Origin: Pirellulaceae bacterium
GTDB lineage: Bacteria > Planctomycetota > Planctomycetia > Pirellulales > Pirellulaceae
NCBI GenBank assembly: GCA_028280445.1
Contig: JANQLU010000090.1
Location: forward strand, 1 to 64,000
DNA length: 64,000 bases
Direction of reading: 5' to 3'
The first letter of the stretch is position 1. The number at the start of each line of letters is the position of its first letter. The notes below the pieces were generated by a model. That model worked only from the letters and a program-made list of their open reading frames with translations, did no database searches and was not told the origin of the DNA. The position numbers and the translations under genes were made by a program. This document shows positions 25,753 to 34,045 of the stretch, piece after piece.

Positions 25753-27690
25753 CTATCGATTCTGTTTCTTCGATTTCTTTTGGGGCAACCATTGCAGGGC
25801 TTGAAACTCTGGTGGTTTCCCAATCCAACGTTTTCCGACACGTTCCGGTTTTTTACGATCGCCTTTTGGCGGTCGGAGCCAGGCAATTTGGCACAGTCTC
25901 AAGCTTTTGATTTGTTGCCAATTGGCGAGATGGTCGCCGGAGTGATTCAAAAAATCTTCAGGGCGCAAAACGATCTCCTGCCATCGATTGCCCCCTTTGA
26001 CCCCGACCTCCGCAGCATAGTCGTCGATCAGCACGACCATACGATTTGGTTTGGCTGCACGGACTTGTAAACTCAATGTCGCTTTTGCTGGAGCTTTGTA
26101 CGCTGTGTCGTGGATTTTGTTGGTGGTCAGACCCCAGTGGTCTCCGCGATAGTCAAACCAGTGTTTTTTCCAATCACCGGCAAAATTCTCGATCACCAGC
26201 GACGATTTTCGAGTTGTCTGGCAACCTGCAGCCTGTAGTTCGGCAGGCGAAACTTTGGTCAGCAAACTCGACACGACAAATGATTGAGTCGAGAACTGGC
26301 GATGATAGTAGCCGGCGCCTGCCGACGGCTCGGTGAGTACGTATCGAATGTTGGCGTATACCCACAACGGTTTTTTGAGATCGATCAGCGGCAGACTCGC
26401 GGACCAGGTTTGTTTCGCTGCATATTTTGTGGGGGCGTAGTGCCAAAAACGGTGGATCGTATTTTCGCGATCTTGCATCGTCTCTTTCGACTTGCCTTGT
26501 TGCGTATAAAACACATCAATCGATTGAAACGAATGGGACGAGTCCGGTTGAACTGAAAACACGGGCACACCATTTTCCGTTTTGAGGTTTAATTTGGTTG
26601 TCGGTGTTTTCGGAAAACGGAACTCTTTTTTCAGGTGTTGATCAAACCAGAGTAGTGTTGCCGTTTCGTACTCGGGCGTGTCCTGGTGGTTGTGATGCGG
26701 AGAACAAATGACCCGCCATTGTTTACTTTTGATTTCGCTGACTGCCGCAGGGAGATCGCCGATTCGACCATGAAAGTCGTTAGCTGGAATAAGGAAAGCG
26801 ATTGGACAGGCGATCTGTTTCAAACTTTGGTTGTCGCCCAACACGTTGCGGTGGATCGGATTGGCAGAGATGCGATCACTGATTCCACCACAGGACGGTG
26901 CCGCTGCCTTGACGCGCGAGTCAATGGCGGTCATGACCGTCAATTTTCCACCCATGGAGTGACCGTACACGCCAAGTCGACTGCGGTCGACTTCGGGTTG
27001 TTGTTCCAGAAAAGTCAACGCACGACGTGCCGCTAAAGCGACGAGAAACCAGCCGCTGTTTCTTGGAGATGCGGAGGCATCCAGTGCAAATTCATGCGGC
27101 AGCACTCCGCCAAAACTGTTTTTGGAGTTACGTGACGGCGCATGATATCCGTCGACGGCACCCCAATCGGTGGTGACTCGATAATTCGGATTGCTACGTT
27201 TTCGATTCCAAAACAGTCGGACGCCGTCTGGATTGACGACATAATTGGGCGCAGAAATTCGACCTGCCCATGCGATCGAAATCGAAGCGTAACCACGTTT
27301 TGCATTGGCCAAACATTGCCGATGATCTGCATATTGTCCTCCGCCATGGATATGCAGCAGCGCGGGAAGACGCTGCTTGTTTTCTTTGGCGGTTTTGGGG
27401 AAAGCATAAATGGCGACCAATTTCGCTTGCTTGCCTTTAAAAACACCGATTCGAAAACGGACAATACGGAACACGACGCCTTGCTCCTGCCATTGTTTGA
27501 GTGTTTCCGTTTCCAGCGGCTCTGCACGGGGATCAAATCCGGCCCACAATTCTGCCAAATCTTTCGGCACTTTTTTGTCGGCGGACAGCGGCGAAAGCGT
27601 TTCCCGGGTTTGAGCGACCAGCGTCATGTTGCTGATCCAGACGGTTGCCAACACAAACAGGAAACTCGCGAGCTGCATTTTTCGAATCAT
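25753..27690 (-). CDS. Secreted alpha/beta hydrolase (acetylxylan esterase/dienelactone hydrolase-like)
   Basis: A 645-residue exported hydrolase. Residues 1-27 form a signal peptide (MIRKMQLASFLFVLATVWIS...AQ). The alpha/beta-hydrolase domain (about 60-360) has the oxyanion block LLHIHGGGQYADH, the nucleophile elbow GVYGHSMGGK with Ser near residue 242, and a C-terminal catalytic His candidate in SPHHNHQDTPEY. The family removes acetyl or other ester groups from polysaccharides, fitting the carbohydrate-degrading life style of planctomycetes. The remaining ~280 residues are a beta-rich extension that may bind carbohydrate. It is convergent with dcd. The substrate is inferred from family only. 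Confidence 0.82.
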   Translation of the reverse strand: MIRKMQLASFLFVLATVWISNMTLVAQTRETLSPLSADKKVPKDLAELWAGFDPRAEPLETETLKQWQEQGVVFRIVRFRIGVFKGKQAKLVAIYAFPKTAKENKQRLPALLHIHGGGQYADHRQCLANAKRGYASISIAWAGRISAPNYVVNPDGVRLFWNRKRSNPNYRVTTDWGAVDGYHAPSRNSKNSFGGVLPHEFALDASASPRNSGWFLVALAARRALTFLEQQPEVDRSRLGVYGHSMGGKLTVMTAIDSRVKAAAPSCGGISDRISANPIHRNVLGDNQSLKQIACPIAFLIPANDFHGRIGDLPAAVSEIKSKQWRVICSPHHNHQDTPEYETATLLWFDQHLKKEFRFPKTPTTKLNLKTENGVPVFSVQPDSSHSFQSIDVFYTQQGKSKETMQDRENTIHRFWHYAPTKYAAKQTWSASLPLIDLKKPLWVYANIRYVLTEPSAGAGYYHRQFSTQSFVVSSLLTKVSPAELQAAGCQTTRKSSLVIENFAGDWKKHWFDYRGDHWGLTTNKIHDTAYKAPAKATLSLQVRAAKPNRMVVLIDDYAAEVGVKGGNRWQEIVLRPEDFLNHSGDHLANWQQIKSLRLCQIAWLRPPKGDRKKPERVGKRWIGKPPEFQALQWLPQKKSKKQNR

Positions 27691-27903
27691 TTTTCACCTG
27701 TTTGACAATTCGATATCGGTGTTTACACGGACTTTATTGTAGCCGCCTGGAAAAATCGGCGGTTCTCGGGTTTTTAACATACTGTTGATGGCCAAACCGC
27801 AGGAAAAATCGGATTACCAAAAAACGGGTTTGATGTTTTGGTGTCCCGTTTGCGAATTGCGGCTGCAAATTCGCACCCCGACATTTTTTTTTTGGGAGAG
27901 CGT

Positions 27904-28542
27904 ATGAAAAATTGCATTTTGTTGACGAGCAAGGTCGCCAGCGTGGCCTTGCTCGCGTTTCTGGCCAGTTTGGCCACGGTCTCAAGTGCCAGTGCCGATG
28001 AGGTCGTCAGCTTTCTCGTCGATCCAGACACGTTCGACGACAACAACGACGGATTCATTACTGGCAATGAATTTGACCCGGCGGGTTCCGACGGGACCGT
28101 TTTCAATCTGGTGCCAACCAATAATTTGGTTGGAGCGGATCGGTTCCTGCTGAGTGAAACTAACGGGTTGCACTATGGTGGCGGAGGAGGAAGTACTTTG
28201 TCGTTTGATTTTTCGGTCGACAAAGATGTTCAGCTCGAAACGTACACGTTGGCTTCCAGCGGATTTTTTCTCGGCAATCCGACGTTTGAAATCCGCGAAG
28301 GGACGACCGTTTTGTCGTCGGGCAACACGAGTAACTCGACAGGAGACACTCATAATTTCGCCAGTGGACCCATCAATCTGGACACCGGAACAACTTATAC
28401 GTTTGAAACGGAGGTTTCAGGTGCCGCAATTCAATCGTTTATGGCATCTTGGGAATATTCGGTAACGGCCGTTCCCGAACCCGGTACGTTTGTCTTGCTG
28501 ACAGGTTTGGTATTGCCGCTGCTGATTCGCAGACGACGATAG
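27904..28542 (+). CDS. PEP-CTERM sorting domain-containing protein
   Basis: A 212-residue exported protein. The N-terminus MKNCILLTSKVASVALLAFL is a signal peptide cleaved after SSASA. The middle is a Thr/Ser/Gly-rich beta domain with no catalytic motif. The C-terminus has the tripartite sorting signal VPEPGT, a hydrophobic helix (FVLLTGLVLPLLI) and RRRR, recognised by an exosortase/archaeosortase-type system. GGGAGAG just before ATG 27904 fixes the start; the open frame reaches upstream to 27838. A short acidic stretch (DPDTFDDNNDGFITGNEFDP) resembles a calcium-binding dockerin/EF-hand loop. The exosortase gene is not in the window. Confidence 0.88.
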   Translation: MKNCILLTSKVASVALLAFLASLATVSSASADEVVSFLVDPDTFDDNNDGFITGNEFDPAGSDGTVFNLVPTNNLVGADRFLLSETNGLHYGGGGGSTLSFDFSVDKDVQLETYTLASSGFFLGNPTFEIREGTTVLSSGNTSNSTGDTHNFASGPINLDTGTTYTFETEVSGAAIQSFMASWEYSVTAVPEPGTFVLLTGLVLPLLIRRRR

Positions 28543-28582
28543 ACAATCCGAGTTTGCATTAAGTTACTCGGGATAAATTATT

Positions 28583-28695
28583 CGGGAGGGCGAGGCTCGC
28601 GGCCGAGCCTGATCTTGTGAGCGGCTAGCGCCTTGCCGCTCACAATGACATGGAGCTTGTTCCAATACGGCTCGGCAGGAGCCTCGCCCTCCCGT
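28583..28695. repeat. Nested repeat: family-5 arms enclosing a family-2 arm
   Basis: CGGGAGGGCGAGGCTCGCGG (28583 onward) and the inverted GGCTCGGCAGGAGCCTCGCC (28669 onward) are outer arms. Between them lies a single family-2 arm (28617-28645, GCGGCTAGCGCCTTGCCGCT). The same nesting order recurs at 29969-30236. The 384-nt gap 28543-28926 holds no other feature except the tandem repeat that follows. Confidence 0.7.
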
Positions 28696-28737
28696 TATGC
28701 GCCCTCCCACTATGCGCCCTCCCACTATGCGCCCTCC
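28696..28737. repeat. 15-bp tandem repeat, 2.8 copies
   Basis: TATGCGCCCTCCCAC is repeated exactly twice (28696-28710, 28711-28725), followed by a 12-nt partial copy. It directly extends the outer arm of the nested repeat and probably arose from it by slippage. Confidence 0.75.
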
Positions 28738-28926
28738 GGTGGCGCCCACCCGAGATTGCACGCGTCGATTTTGATAATCGATGTGATCGTTGCAATCGGA
28801 ATCTGATCGTTTGGACTCGCCCGGCAGGCGGAGAAAACTGTGGCGTCAGTGCCGGTATCGGATAGATTTCTTTTGTACCAAAAATCTTTCTTTTTGTTCG
28901 ATTGTTTTTTCAAAGTTCACGTGCTC

Positions 28927-29142
28927 ATGTTGCCACCTGCTTCAGCGTCAGCTTACTCCGGAATCCAAATGAACTTGCAGCAATTCGCACAAGCTGCAGG
29001 TGGAATCGCTAACCCAAACTCGATCACCGACGTGAGCGATATCGTCGACCTGAAACAGGCACAGAACGCTATTGAGCTCAACGCTGCAGTTTTGATGGTG
29101 GCCAACGAAATGTCAGATGAACTGATTGATACGGTTGTCTAA
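28927..29142 (+). CDS. Small protein resembling a miniature flagellar basal-body rod protein
   Basis: A 71-residue protein. The first part, ASAYSGIQMNLQQFAQAAGG followed by IANPN, follows the pattern of the N-terminal helix of flagellar rod/hook proteins (SGLxxxxxRxxxxAxNIANxNT). The last part, IVDLKQAQNAIELNAAVLMV followed by ANEMSDELIDTVV, follows the C-terminal helix pattern (LxxAQxxFxANAxVixTADEM). The whole globular middle of a rod protein is missing. The start is uncertain: ATG 28927 includes the whole N-terminal motif but lacks a Shine-Dalgarno; ATG 28969 would cut it. The frame is open further upstream through repeat-derived sequence, which I excluded. A coiled-coil subunit role is inferred; no other flagellar gene is nearby. 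Confidence 0.55.
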   Translation: MLPPASASAYSGIQMNLQQFAQAAGGIANPNSITDVSDIVDLKQAQNAIELNAAVLMVANEMSDELIDTVV

Positions 29143-29200
29143 TCGCTTTTTTTTCTCGCGGACTCTTTCTTACTCGAAGGCTGTTGCCCGAATCGCGATC

Positions 29201-29830
29201 TTACAATTTATTTTGTTGCTTCAATTTACCGATCAGCACTTCGAACAATTCCAAAACGAATTCAAATTTAGAAACGTGCGGAACATATTTGTCCCGTATC
29301 AGCGCTTCGGTAAACCCGTCTTCGGTGCTTTTGCCTTCGTCATTCAGATTACGGACCAGCGCGTCGATGCAATCAACCGCCTTGGCGAATTGAGCCTCTT
29401 TGGATGTTCGATTTTCGTAGTGAGCGATGATCGATTCGTATCGCTCGGGATCGGGCAATAGTGAAACAATCCGCTTCATCGCTTCCGCCTCTTTTTCGTG
29501 CTTGAGCCTGACCTCCTCTGGATTATTGAATTTGGCGTCGCCGGCATAGACTTCTACGATGTCGTGGTAAAGCAGAAATTCGAGCACTTTTAATCGGTCG
29601 AGTGGCTCGTTGATGTGATCAATGAGAATGTCCGCGATCAACATGCAACTCCAAGAATGTTCCGCCGAACTTTCCTTTCGCAAACCTACATTCAGCCCGC
29701 GTTCAACCGTTTTGAGTTTTTCCAGTTCAGTGAGGCATTGAATCAATTTTTCCACAATGGTGCCCTGGCTCGGTTGAGAAACTCGTGACCGGTGTTCGCT
29801 GCGATCGAACAGTCTGTTAAACGACCGCAT
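29201..29830 (-). CDS. HD domain-containing protein (YfbR/HDDC2-like nucleotidase)
   Basis: A 209-residue HD-superfamily metal-dependent phosphohydrolase. Metal ligands are visible in AEHSWSCMLIADILIDH, LYHDIVEVYAGDA (the HD pair) and the later Asp in FAKAVDCIDALVRN. The pattern, with KLKTVERGLNV...RKESSAEHSW near the N-terminus, resembles the YfbR/HDDC2 branch of 5-prime-deoxynucleotidases. ATG 29830 gives the longest product; GTG 29755, with CAGGG 7 nt before it, would remove 25 unconserved residues and is quite likely the true start. Substrate specificity is inferred from the branch only. Confidence 0.85.
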   Translation of the reverse strand: MRSFNRLFDRSEHRSRVSQPSQGTIVEKLIQCLTELEKLKTVERGLNVGLRKESSAEHSWSCMLIADILIDHINEPLDRLKVLEFLLYHDIVEVYAGDAKFNNPEEVRLKHEKEAEAMKRIVSLLPDPERYESIIAHYENRTSKEAQFAKAVDCIDALVRNLNDEGKSTEDGFTEALIRDKYVPHVSKFEFVLELFEVLIGKLKQQNKL

Positions 29831-29888
29831 TATAACGGCGGTGCAAATCTAAAAAGCCCCGTGATTTGCGGACGAATGAGTGGCGGGG

Positions 29889-29920
29889 TTTTGACAGGAT
29901 TTACAGGATCAACAGGATGT
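29889..29920. repeat. ACAGGAT-type short repeat, family 6
   Basis: Three near-identical 9-mers (GACAGGATT, TACAGGATC, AACAGGATG) lie in tandem. Related runs occur at 61347-61380, inverted at 61457-61497, and at 63589-63617. This is the beginning of a 631-nt gap (29831-30461) that is otherwise repeat sequence and the leader of the next gene. Confidence 0.6.
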
Positions 29921-29968
29921 CCGGTAGGATTCCAGGACGCTTTTTGGGAAGGCGCATCGGGAGGTTGA

Positions 29969-30236
29969 TTCGGGAGGGCGAGGCTCCTGCCGAGCCGCCG
30001 TTGCCTACGCAGAGGCTTCCAGCCATGGCATTCCATTGTGAAATTCACGCAAAAAGTGAGCGGCAAGGCGCTAGCCGCCGGTAAGAAACAACAACGTATC
30101 GGCGGCTTGTCGCTAAGCAACAACGTACCGGCGGCTAGCCCCTTCCCGCTCACAGGACCTGGCTCGGCAGGAGCCTCGCCCTCCCGAAGCCTCGCCCTCC
30201 CGAAGCCTCGCTCCCGGAGCCTCGCCATCCCTGAAA
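29969..30236. repeat. Nested repeat: family-5 arms enclosing family-2 copy D
   Basis: The outer left arm (CGGGAGGGCGAGGCTCCTGC, ~29971) pairs with GGCTCGGCAGGAGCCTCGCC at ~30162. The right arm is then followed by degenerate tandem copies of GAAGCCTCGCCCTCCC to 30236. Inside lies a family-2 hairpin (30057-30154) whose loop contains a third partial copy (CGTATCGGCGGCTTGTCGCT). The layout duplicates that at 28583-28695. Confidence 0.7.
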
Positions 30237-30461
30237 TGTCCTGTCAAACTTTGCCTGCTGGAACGGTTGTGATCGAAAACTTTTCCGTTTGTAGCAAACA
30301 GAAAATTTCTGAACTGATTTGTTAGAAAATTACGCTGGATTTTGCTTAAGTTAAGCCTTTTCCATCGCGTTTTTGCCGCTAAACTCACTCGACAAGTTTG
30401 CGGTGCCGATGTTGGTACCCTGTCCGATTTCTATTTGATTTTTGCCCCTGCACAAAGACCA

Positions 30462-31025
30462 ATGTCCGATTTGTTTCAAAACTCAACCGAAGTTGACCAG
30501 CTGTTGTTGAATGCCGAACTCAAACAACAAATCGAGCCGTATATGGATGAGTCGGTCACGATTGTGAACACCAATCGGATGCCAACACGTGTCGAAAACG
30601 CTTTTCTGACATCGATGCTGGAATGGGAACGAGCGCCAATTTTGCCGATCAGCGAGTGGTTTGAGCCACGGCTCGATTTGCCTGCTCCTCAGAAGTTGAC
30701 CGAACTGCAGTTGTCCGAGGTTTTGAATACCGTCATTTTGATGCTGTTCGAAAAAGGAATCGTGCTCGAGTACACCGAGCATTTGTCGGATCGAGAACTT
30801 TATTGTTTGATCATTCGCGATATCTTGCCCAGCGAAGAAAAACGTGTACTGTTGCCGGGGCGGTTTATGAGATGGCAGTGTATCGACGCGCGTGCGGATG
30901 AAGAACTTTGGTTGCAATACTATGCAACGGAAGAAGAACGCGAAGACTGGGCGGAATTGCATCACGCCGTGCCGCCTGCCAAATTGAATTTGCCTTTCAA
31001 GCGATATGTTCCGCGAGCGTCGTAG
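30462..31025 (+). CDS. Hypothetical conserved protein
   Basis: A 187-residue protein I do not recognise. It has no signal peptide and no membrane segment, and is acidic and rich in Glu, Leu, Trp and Arg. A distinctive aromatic cluster near the C-terminus (MRWQCIDARADEELWLQYYA) is followed by EREDWAELHHAVPPAKLNLP. ATG 30462 is preferred; the frame is open to 30342, but the upstream 40 residues look like translated leader. It stands alone between repeat clusters. A cytoplasmic location is inferred. No function is proposed. Confidence 0.6.
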   Translation: MSDLFQNSTEVDQLLLNAELKQQIEPYMDESVTIVNTNRMPTRVENAFLTSMLEWERAPILPISEWFEPRLDLPAPQKLTELQLSEVLNTVILMLFEKGIVLEYTEHLSDRELYCLIIRDILPSEEKRVLLPGRFMRWQCIDARADEELWLQYYATEEEREDWAELHHAVPPAKLNLPFKRYVPRAS

Positions 31026-31035
31026 GCATACCGAT

Positions 31036-31091
31036 TAGGGCCGGTTTCCACCGGCCGTTTTATTGGATTGGCCGGTCGGAACCGGCCCTAC
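31036..31091. repeat. Hairpin repeat, family 3, copy 1
   Basis: TAGGGCCGGTTTCCACCGGC on the left and GGCCGGTCGGAACCGGCCCT on the right are inverted arms of ~20 bp around TTTTATTGGATT. It begins 10 nt after the stop codon of the hypothetical gene ending at 31025. Confidence 0.8.
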
Positions 31092-31122
31092 TTAATCTGC
31101 GATCGCAACCGAAGCACGCGCT

Positions 31123-31241
31123 GGTGCCACTGGCTCTGCCGGCTCTGCCAGTGATTTGCGTATCAACTCACAGTATTTCGTTCAATTGATGTGCCTAACA
31201 ATCTTTGTCCAACCACAGCACTGGCGAAGCCAGTGGCACCC
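31123..31241. repeat. Composite repeat, family 4, copy 3
   Basis: The ends are GGTGCCACTGGCTCTGCCGG (left) and CACTGGCGAAGCCAGTGGCA (right, inverted). The interior motif TTCGTTCAATTGATGTGCCT at about 31171 matches copy 1. It lies between two family-3 hairpins, making a three-element island. Confidence 0.65.
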
Positions 31242-31258
31242 GAAATGCGTACCAAATA

Positions 31259-31315
31259 GTAGGGCCGGTTCCCACCGGCCGTTTTATTGAATTGGCCGGT
31301 GGGAACCGGCCCTAC
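31259..31315. repeat. Hairpin repeat, family 3, copy 2
   Basis: A nearly perfect hairpin with GTAGGGCCGGTTCCCACCGG and its complement on either side of a TTTTATTGAATT loop. It ends 5 nt beyond the stop codon of the polysaccharide deacetylase gene on the minus strand (stop at 31321-31323). Confidence 0.85.
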
Positions 31316-31320
31316 CTGCG

Positions 31321-32301
31321 CTATCCGCTGACGGCGGGTCGGACGAGTGAAAGATCGCGAGATTTCAGAGATGTTTGCATTGCGTGTTCGCAATGAACGC
31401 GCATCGGAACCAGTTGAAAGTTCTTCTGAAGTTGATCGAGGACACCTTGAACGATATTCAACTTGGCATCCAGTGATAAATCCATGCCAGGAAAAAATCC
31501 CAGATCCGAATCATCTTCGGCGCCCATAAAATCCAGAGGATGCAGCAAAATCGACGGTTGAACTCCGAGCCAACGACATAGCTTCATCGTTTTCCAAAAA
31601 TAAAGCCGCGCGGCAAGTCGTGAAAATTTTGCCAAATAAACGATATAACTGAGGTGAATCGGCAATTTGAAAATCGGCATCGTCGTTACCGGAATTTCAA
31701 TTAGATGATTTGGCGAGGTCTCCCAGACAAACGGCTTGAGTGGACGGAATCCGTCGCTAAACTTGCCGAACAGCGCTTTGCGTTTTTCCTTTTGTTCGCG
31801 TGAAAAATTCGAGCGCAAGAAATAGTAAGCCCGCGCGACCGGCCCGAGAAATGTTGGAAAGATGGTTGCATCGTACTGATATCCGCGTTCGGCCAACAGT
31901 TTGAGAACATCGTCCGAGATACTGAATCCGGGCCCTCGGAAACCGATGGTTTGTTGCCCCGTCGCTTCTCGAATTGCTTTTTCACTGGTCTCGAATTCTT
32001 CGATCAATTGCTGTCGATCGTACAGATGCAACCAAGGTTCGTGGTGAAACGAATGGTTGGCAATTTCGTGTCCAGCCGTCGCAATGGACATCAGTGATGC
32101 TTGATTCCAGGACTGCGCGGCATCTTGACCGACGACAAAAACCGTCATTTTGATTTTGCGGTCTTCGAGAATTTCCAGAAACCGTGGAACGACCGTGTCA
32201 AAATAAGACGGATAGTCAGACCACGCGTCATCACCATGTGTCTTGAGATAAGACCATTTGTTATCGAGATCGAGCGACAAACTAGCGAGTGGTTTTGTCA
32301 T
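31321..32301 (-). CDS. Polysaccharide deacetylase family protein (carbohydrate esterase 4 fold)
   Basis: A 326-residue NodB-like deacetylase that removes acetyl groups from a polysaccharide or lipid-linked sugar. Conserved blocks are MTKPLASLSLDLDNKW (first metal/catalytic Asp region), the HxxxH metal motif in GHEIANHSFHHEPW near residue 93, and GFRGPGFSISDDVLKLL. No signal peptide is seen, so it would act in the cytoplasm, perhaps on a lipid- or nucleotide-linked intermediate. It is the last gene of a five-gene operon (glycosyltransferase, aminotransferase, oxidoreductase, acyltransferase, deacetylase), 17 nt after the acyltransferase. The substrate is inferred only from context. Confidence 0.88.
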   Translation of the reverse strand: MTKPLASLSLDLDNKWSYLKTHGDDAWSDYPSYFDTVVPRFLEILEDRKIKMTVFVVGQDAAQSWNQASLMSIATAGHEIANHSFHHEPWLHLYDRQQLIEEFETSEKAIREATGQQTIGFRGPGFSISDDVLKLLAERGYQYDATIFPTFLGPVARAYYFLRSNFSREQKEKRKALFGKFSDGFRPLKPFVWETSPNHLIEIPVTTMPIFKLPIHLSYIVYLAKFSRLAARLYFWKTMKLCRWLGVQPSILLHPLDFMGAEDDSDLGFFPGMDLSLDAKLNIVQGVLDQLQKNFQLVPMRVHCEHAMQTSLKSRDLSLVRPAVSG

Positions 32302-32318
32302 TAGGTTTCAATTTGCAA

Positions 32319-32969
32319 TTAGATTTTCAATTCGGATTCAGTGACAATTAAATTTGTGTCAACGTAGTACGATTTGTTGCATCGGTGGCAATCAAATTGC
32401 CGTTCACGTTTTTTTCTGCGATGTTTCAAGTCCTCAAGCCGCGCAAAGATCGGTCCGCAACGGCAGACAAAACCCACTGTTTTCGCTGGCGATCCGATTG
32501 CCAGATGAAAATCAGGGATGGATTTCGTCACGACGCTGCCCATCCCAATCATCGCAAAACGTCCGATATGGAGATCGCTGCCGATGATACAACCGGCGCC
32601 GATGGTGGCGCCATCCTGGACGACTGTGAACCTGGTTTCTTGGTCGGGTTCGCTTCCTCGCAACTCACCCAGATCAGGTGTTGTTGCCCGAGGAAACAGA
32701 TCGTTGGTGAAAACTGTACCTGCGCTGATCATCACGCCGTTTTTGATTGTTACGCCGTAGCAAATATAGACATTGGAATTGATTTTGCATCGGTCGCCAA
32801 TTTGAACTTCGTAAGCGATCAGCGTTTTGCCGCCAACGATACACTGTTTACCAATTTTAGCATGGCGACGAATATGAACGTTGTCGAAAATCCTGGTATC
32901 TGCGCCAATTTCCACACCTTCTTCGATGATCGCTGATGGATGAACGAAATGGGTCGGTTTCTGGTGCAT
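32319..32969 (-). CDS. Left-handed beta-helix N-acetyltransferase (WbpD-like) with a zinc-ribbon-like tail
   Basis: A 216-residue hexapeptide-repeat acyltransferase. Residues 1-165 contain successive LbetaH turns (VHPSAIIEEGVEIGADTRIF, IGAGCIIGSDLHIGRFAMIG). The family, including WbpD/WlbB, N-acetylates the 3-amino group of UDP-2-acetamido-3-amino-glucuronate or a similar nucleotide sugar. The last ~50 residues add a segment with FVCRCGPIFARLED and RQFDCHRCNKSYYVD, two cysteine pairs that could bind zinc; this is longer than the ~190-residue family norm. It sits 11 nt after the Gfo/Idh/MocA gene and 17 nt before the deacetylase. The sugar substrate is an inference from the gene set. Confidence 0.86.
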   Translation of the reverse strand: MHQKPTHFVHPSAIIEEGVEIGADTRIFDNVHIRRHAKIGKQCIVGGKTLIAYEVQIGDRCKINSNVYICYGVTIKNGVMISAGTVFTNDLFPRATTPDLGELRGSEPDQETRFTVVQDGATIGAGCIIGSDLHIGRFAMIGMGSVVTKSIPDFHLAIGSPAKTVGFVCRCGPIFARLEDLKHRRKKRERQFDCHRCNKSYYVDTNLIVTESELKI

Positions 32970-32980
32970 GATTACAACGA

Positions 32981-33985
32981 CTATGCAGGTGTTTTTGATT
33001 TTTGACCGACCATTTGCCAGTTTGACGACCGCATCGACTGGTAAGCCGCTTCGACAGCCTCGACCGACGCAATGGCGTCCTCAGATTTGACCACGAGTTC
33101 CGTATTACCACGTATGGATTCGACAAAATTTTCAATCTGGTTGGTAAACGCCAGAGTTTTGTTGTATCCGTTTCCAAACACGGTCCAGTCCGATTGGTCG
33201 TCCCGTTTGTATTTTGATTCCTGCCAGCCAACATGCAGTGTGCCTTCGGTTCCAAACAAGCTGATAAAGGTCGGCAGTCCTTTGTTGATGCTCCACGACA
33301 AATCGATGTTGCCAACGATGCCAGAATCATTTTCAACAAATACGCGAACCGTATCGTCAACAATCAAATCCTGGATGCGTTGGCATTCGACCGCTTTGAT
33401 GCGGACTAGTTGGCCGAGGAAATAACGTATGATGTCTAGCGAATGTGTTCCATTGTCGATCAATACACCGCCGCCGCTGATCTCGGGATTCGAGTTCCAG
33501 CGACCGGTCATATCGATTTTGCCCGTAAACGCATTTTCGAATAACACAAGCTCGCCAATAATTCCAGCCTCAAGCAGTTTTTTTGCTGCGATAACGTCGT
33601 CGACAAATCGAAATTTTGAAGCCATCGTGAACACAACGTTTTGCTGCTGAGCCACAGCAATCATGTTCATTGCGGTTTCGACATTAGTCGAAACAGGTTT
33701 TTCACAAATAATATGTAGCCCTTGTTCAGCACACGCGACAACGTGTTCGGCGTGCAACGAGGGCGGCGTGCAGATGATGACGGCATCGATCGTCGCGTCA
33801 TCGAGCATATGCAGGAGCGATCCATAAGCGGCGGCTCCATGTTTTTCCGCCAGTTGATTGGCAGCGTCGACGTCAATATCGCAGACGGCAATCAATTCCG
33901 CTTTTTCAGTTTTCTCAAAAGCCTGTGAATACGCGTTGGAAATACTACCGCAGCCAATCAGGCCAAATTTTAATTTCTGGTTCAT
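32981..33985 (-). CDS. Gfo/Idh/MocA family sugar oxidoreductase (WbpB-like)
   Basis: A 334-residue NAD(P)-dependent oxidoreductase. The Rossmann fold starts at KLKFGLIGCGSISNAYSQAF, with the family signature EKPVSTNVETAMN near residue 90 and the substrate domain in the second half. In amino-sugar pathways such an enzyme oxidises C3 of a UDP- or dTDP-sugar before transamination by a DegT partner; the neighbours here are precisely a DegT aminotransferase upstream and an N-acetyltransferase downstream. ATG 33985 (MNQKLKF) is preferred over ATG 34009 because it starts directly before the Rossmann strand and follows GAGAAAG. There is no Tat signal, in contrast to the oxidoreductase at 36388. Confidence 0.87.
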   Translation of the reverse strand: MNQKLKFGLIGCGSISNAYSQAFEKTEKAELIAVCDIDVDAANQLAEKHGAAAYGSLLHMLDDATIDAVIICTPPSLHAEHVVACAEQGLHIICEKPVSTNVETAMNMIAVAQQQNVVFTMASKFRFVDDVIAAKKLLEAGIIGELVLFENAFTGKIDMTGRWNSNPEISGGGVLIDNGTHSLDIIRYFLGQLVRIKAVECQRIQDLIVDDTVRVFVENDSGIVGNIDLSWSINKGLPTFISLFGTEGTLHVGWQESKYKRDDQSDWTVFGNGYNKTLAFTNQIENFVESIRGNTELVVKSEDAIASVEAVEAAYQSMRSSNWQMVGQKSKTPA

Positions 33986-34045
33986 TGTCTTTCTCGAAAG
34001 GGGGTTCATCGGTGGGTGCAGATTGGATGACTGGAGATGGGTCGG

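Noticed and set aside
28564..28761. Small frames with GGRIVGGRIVGGRI-type repeats
   Set aside because: They are translations of the family-5 tandem repeat, not genes.
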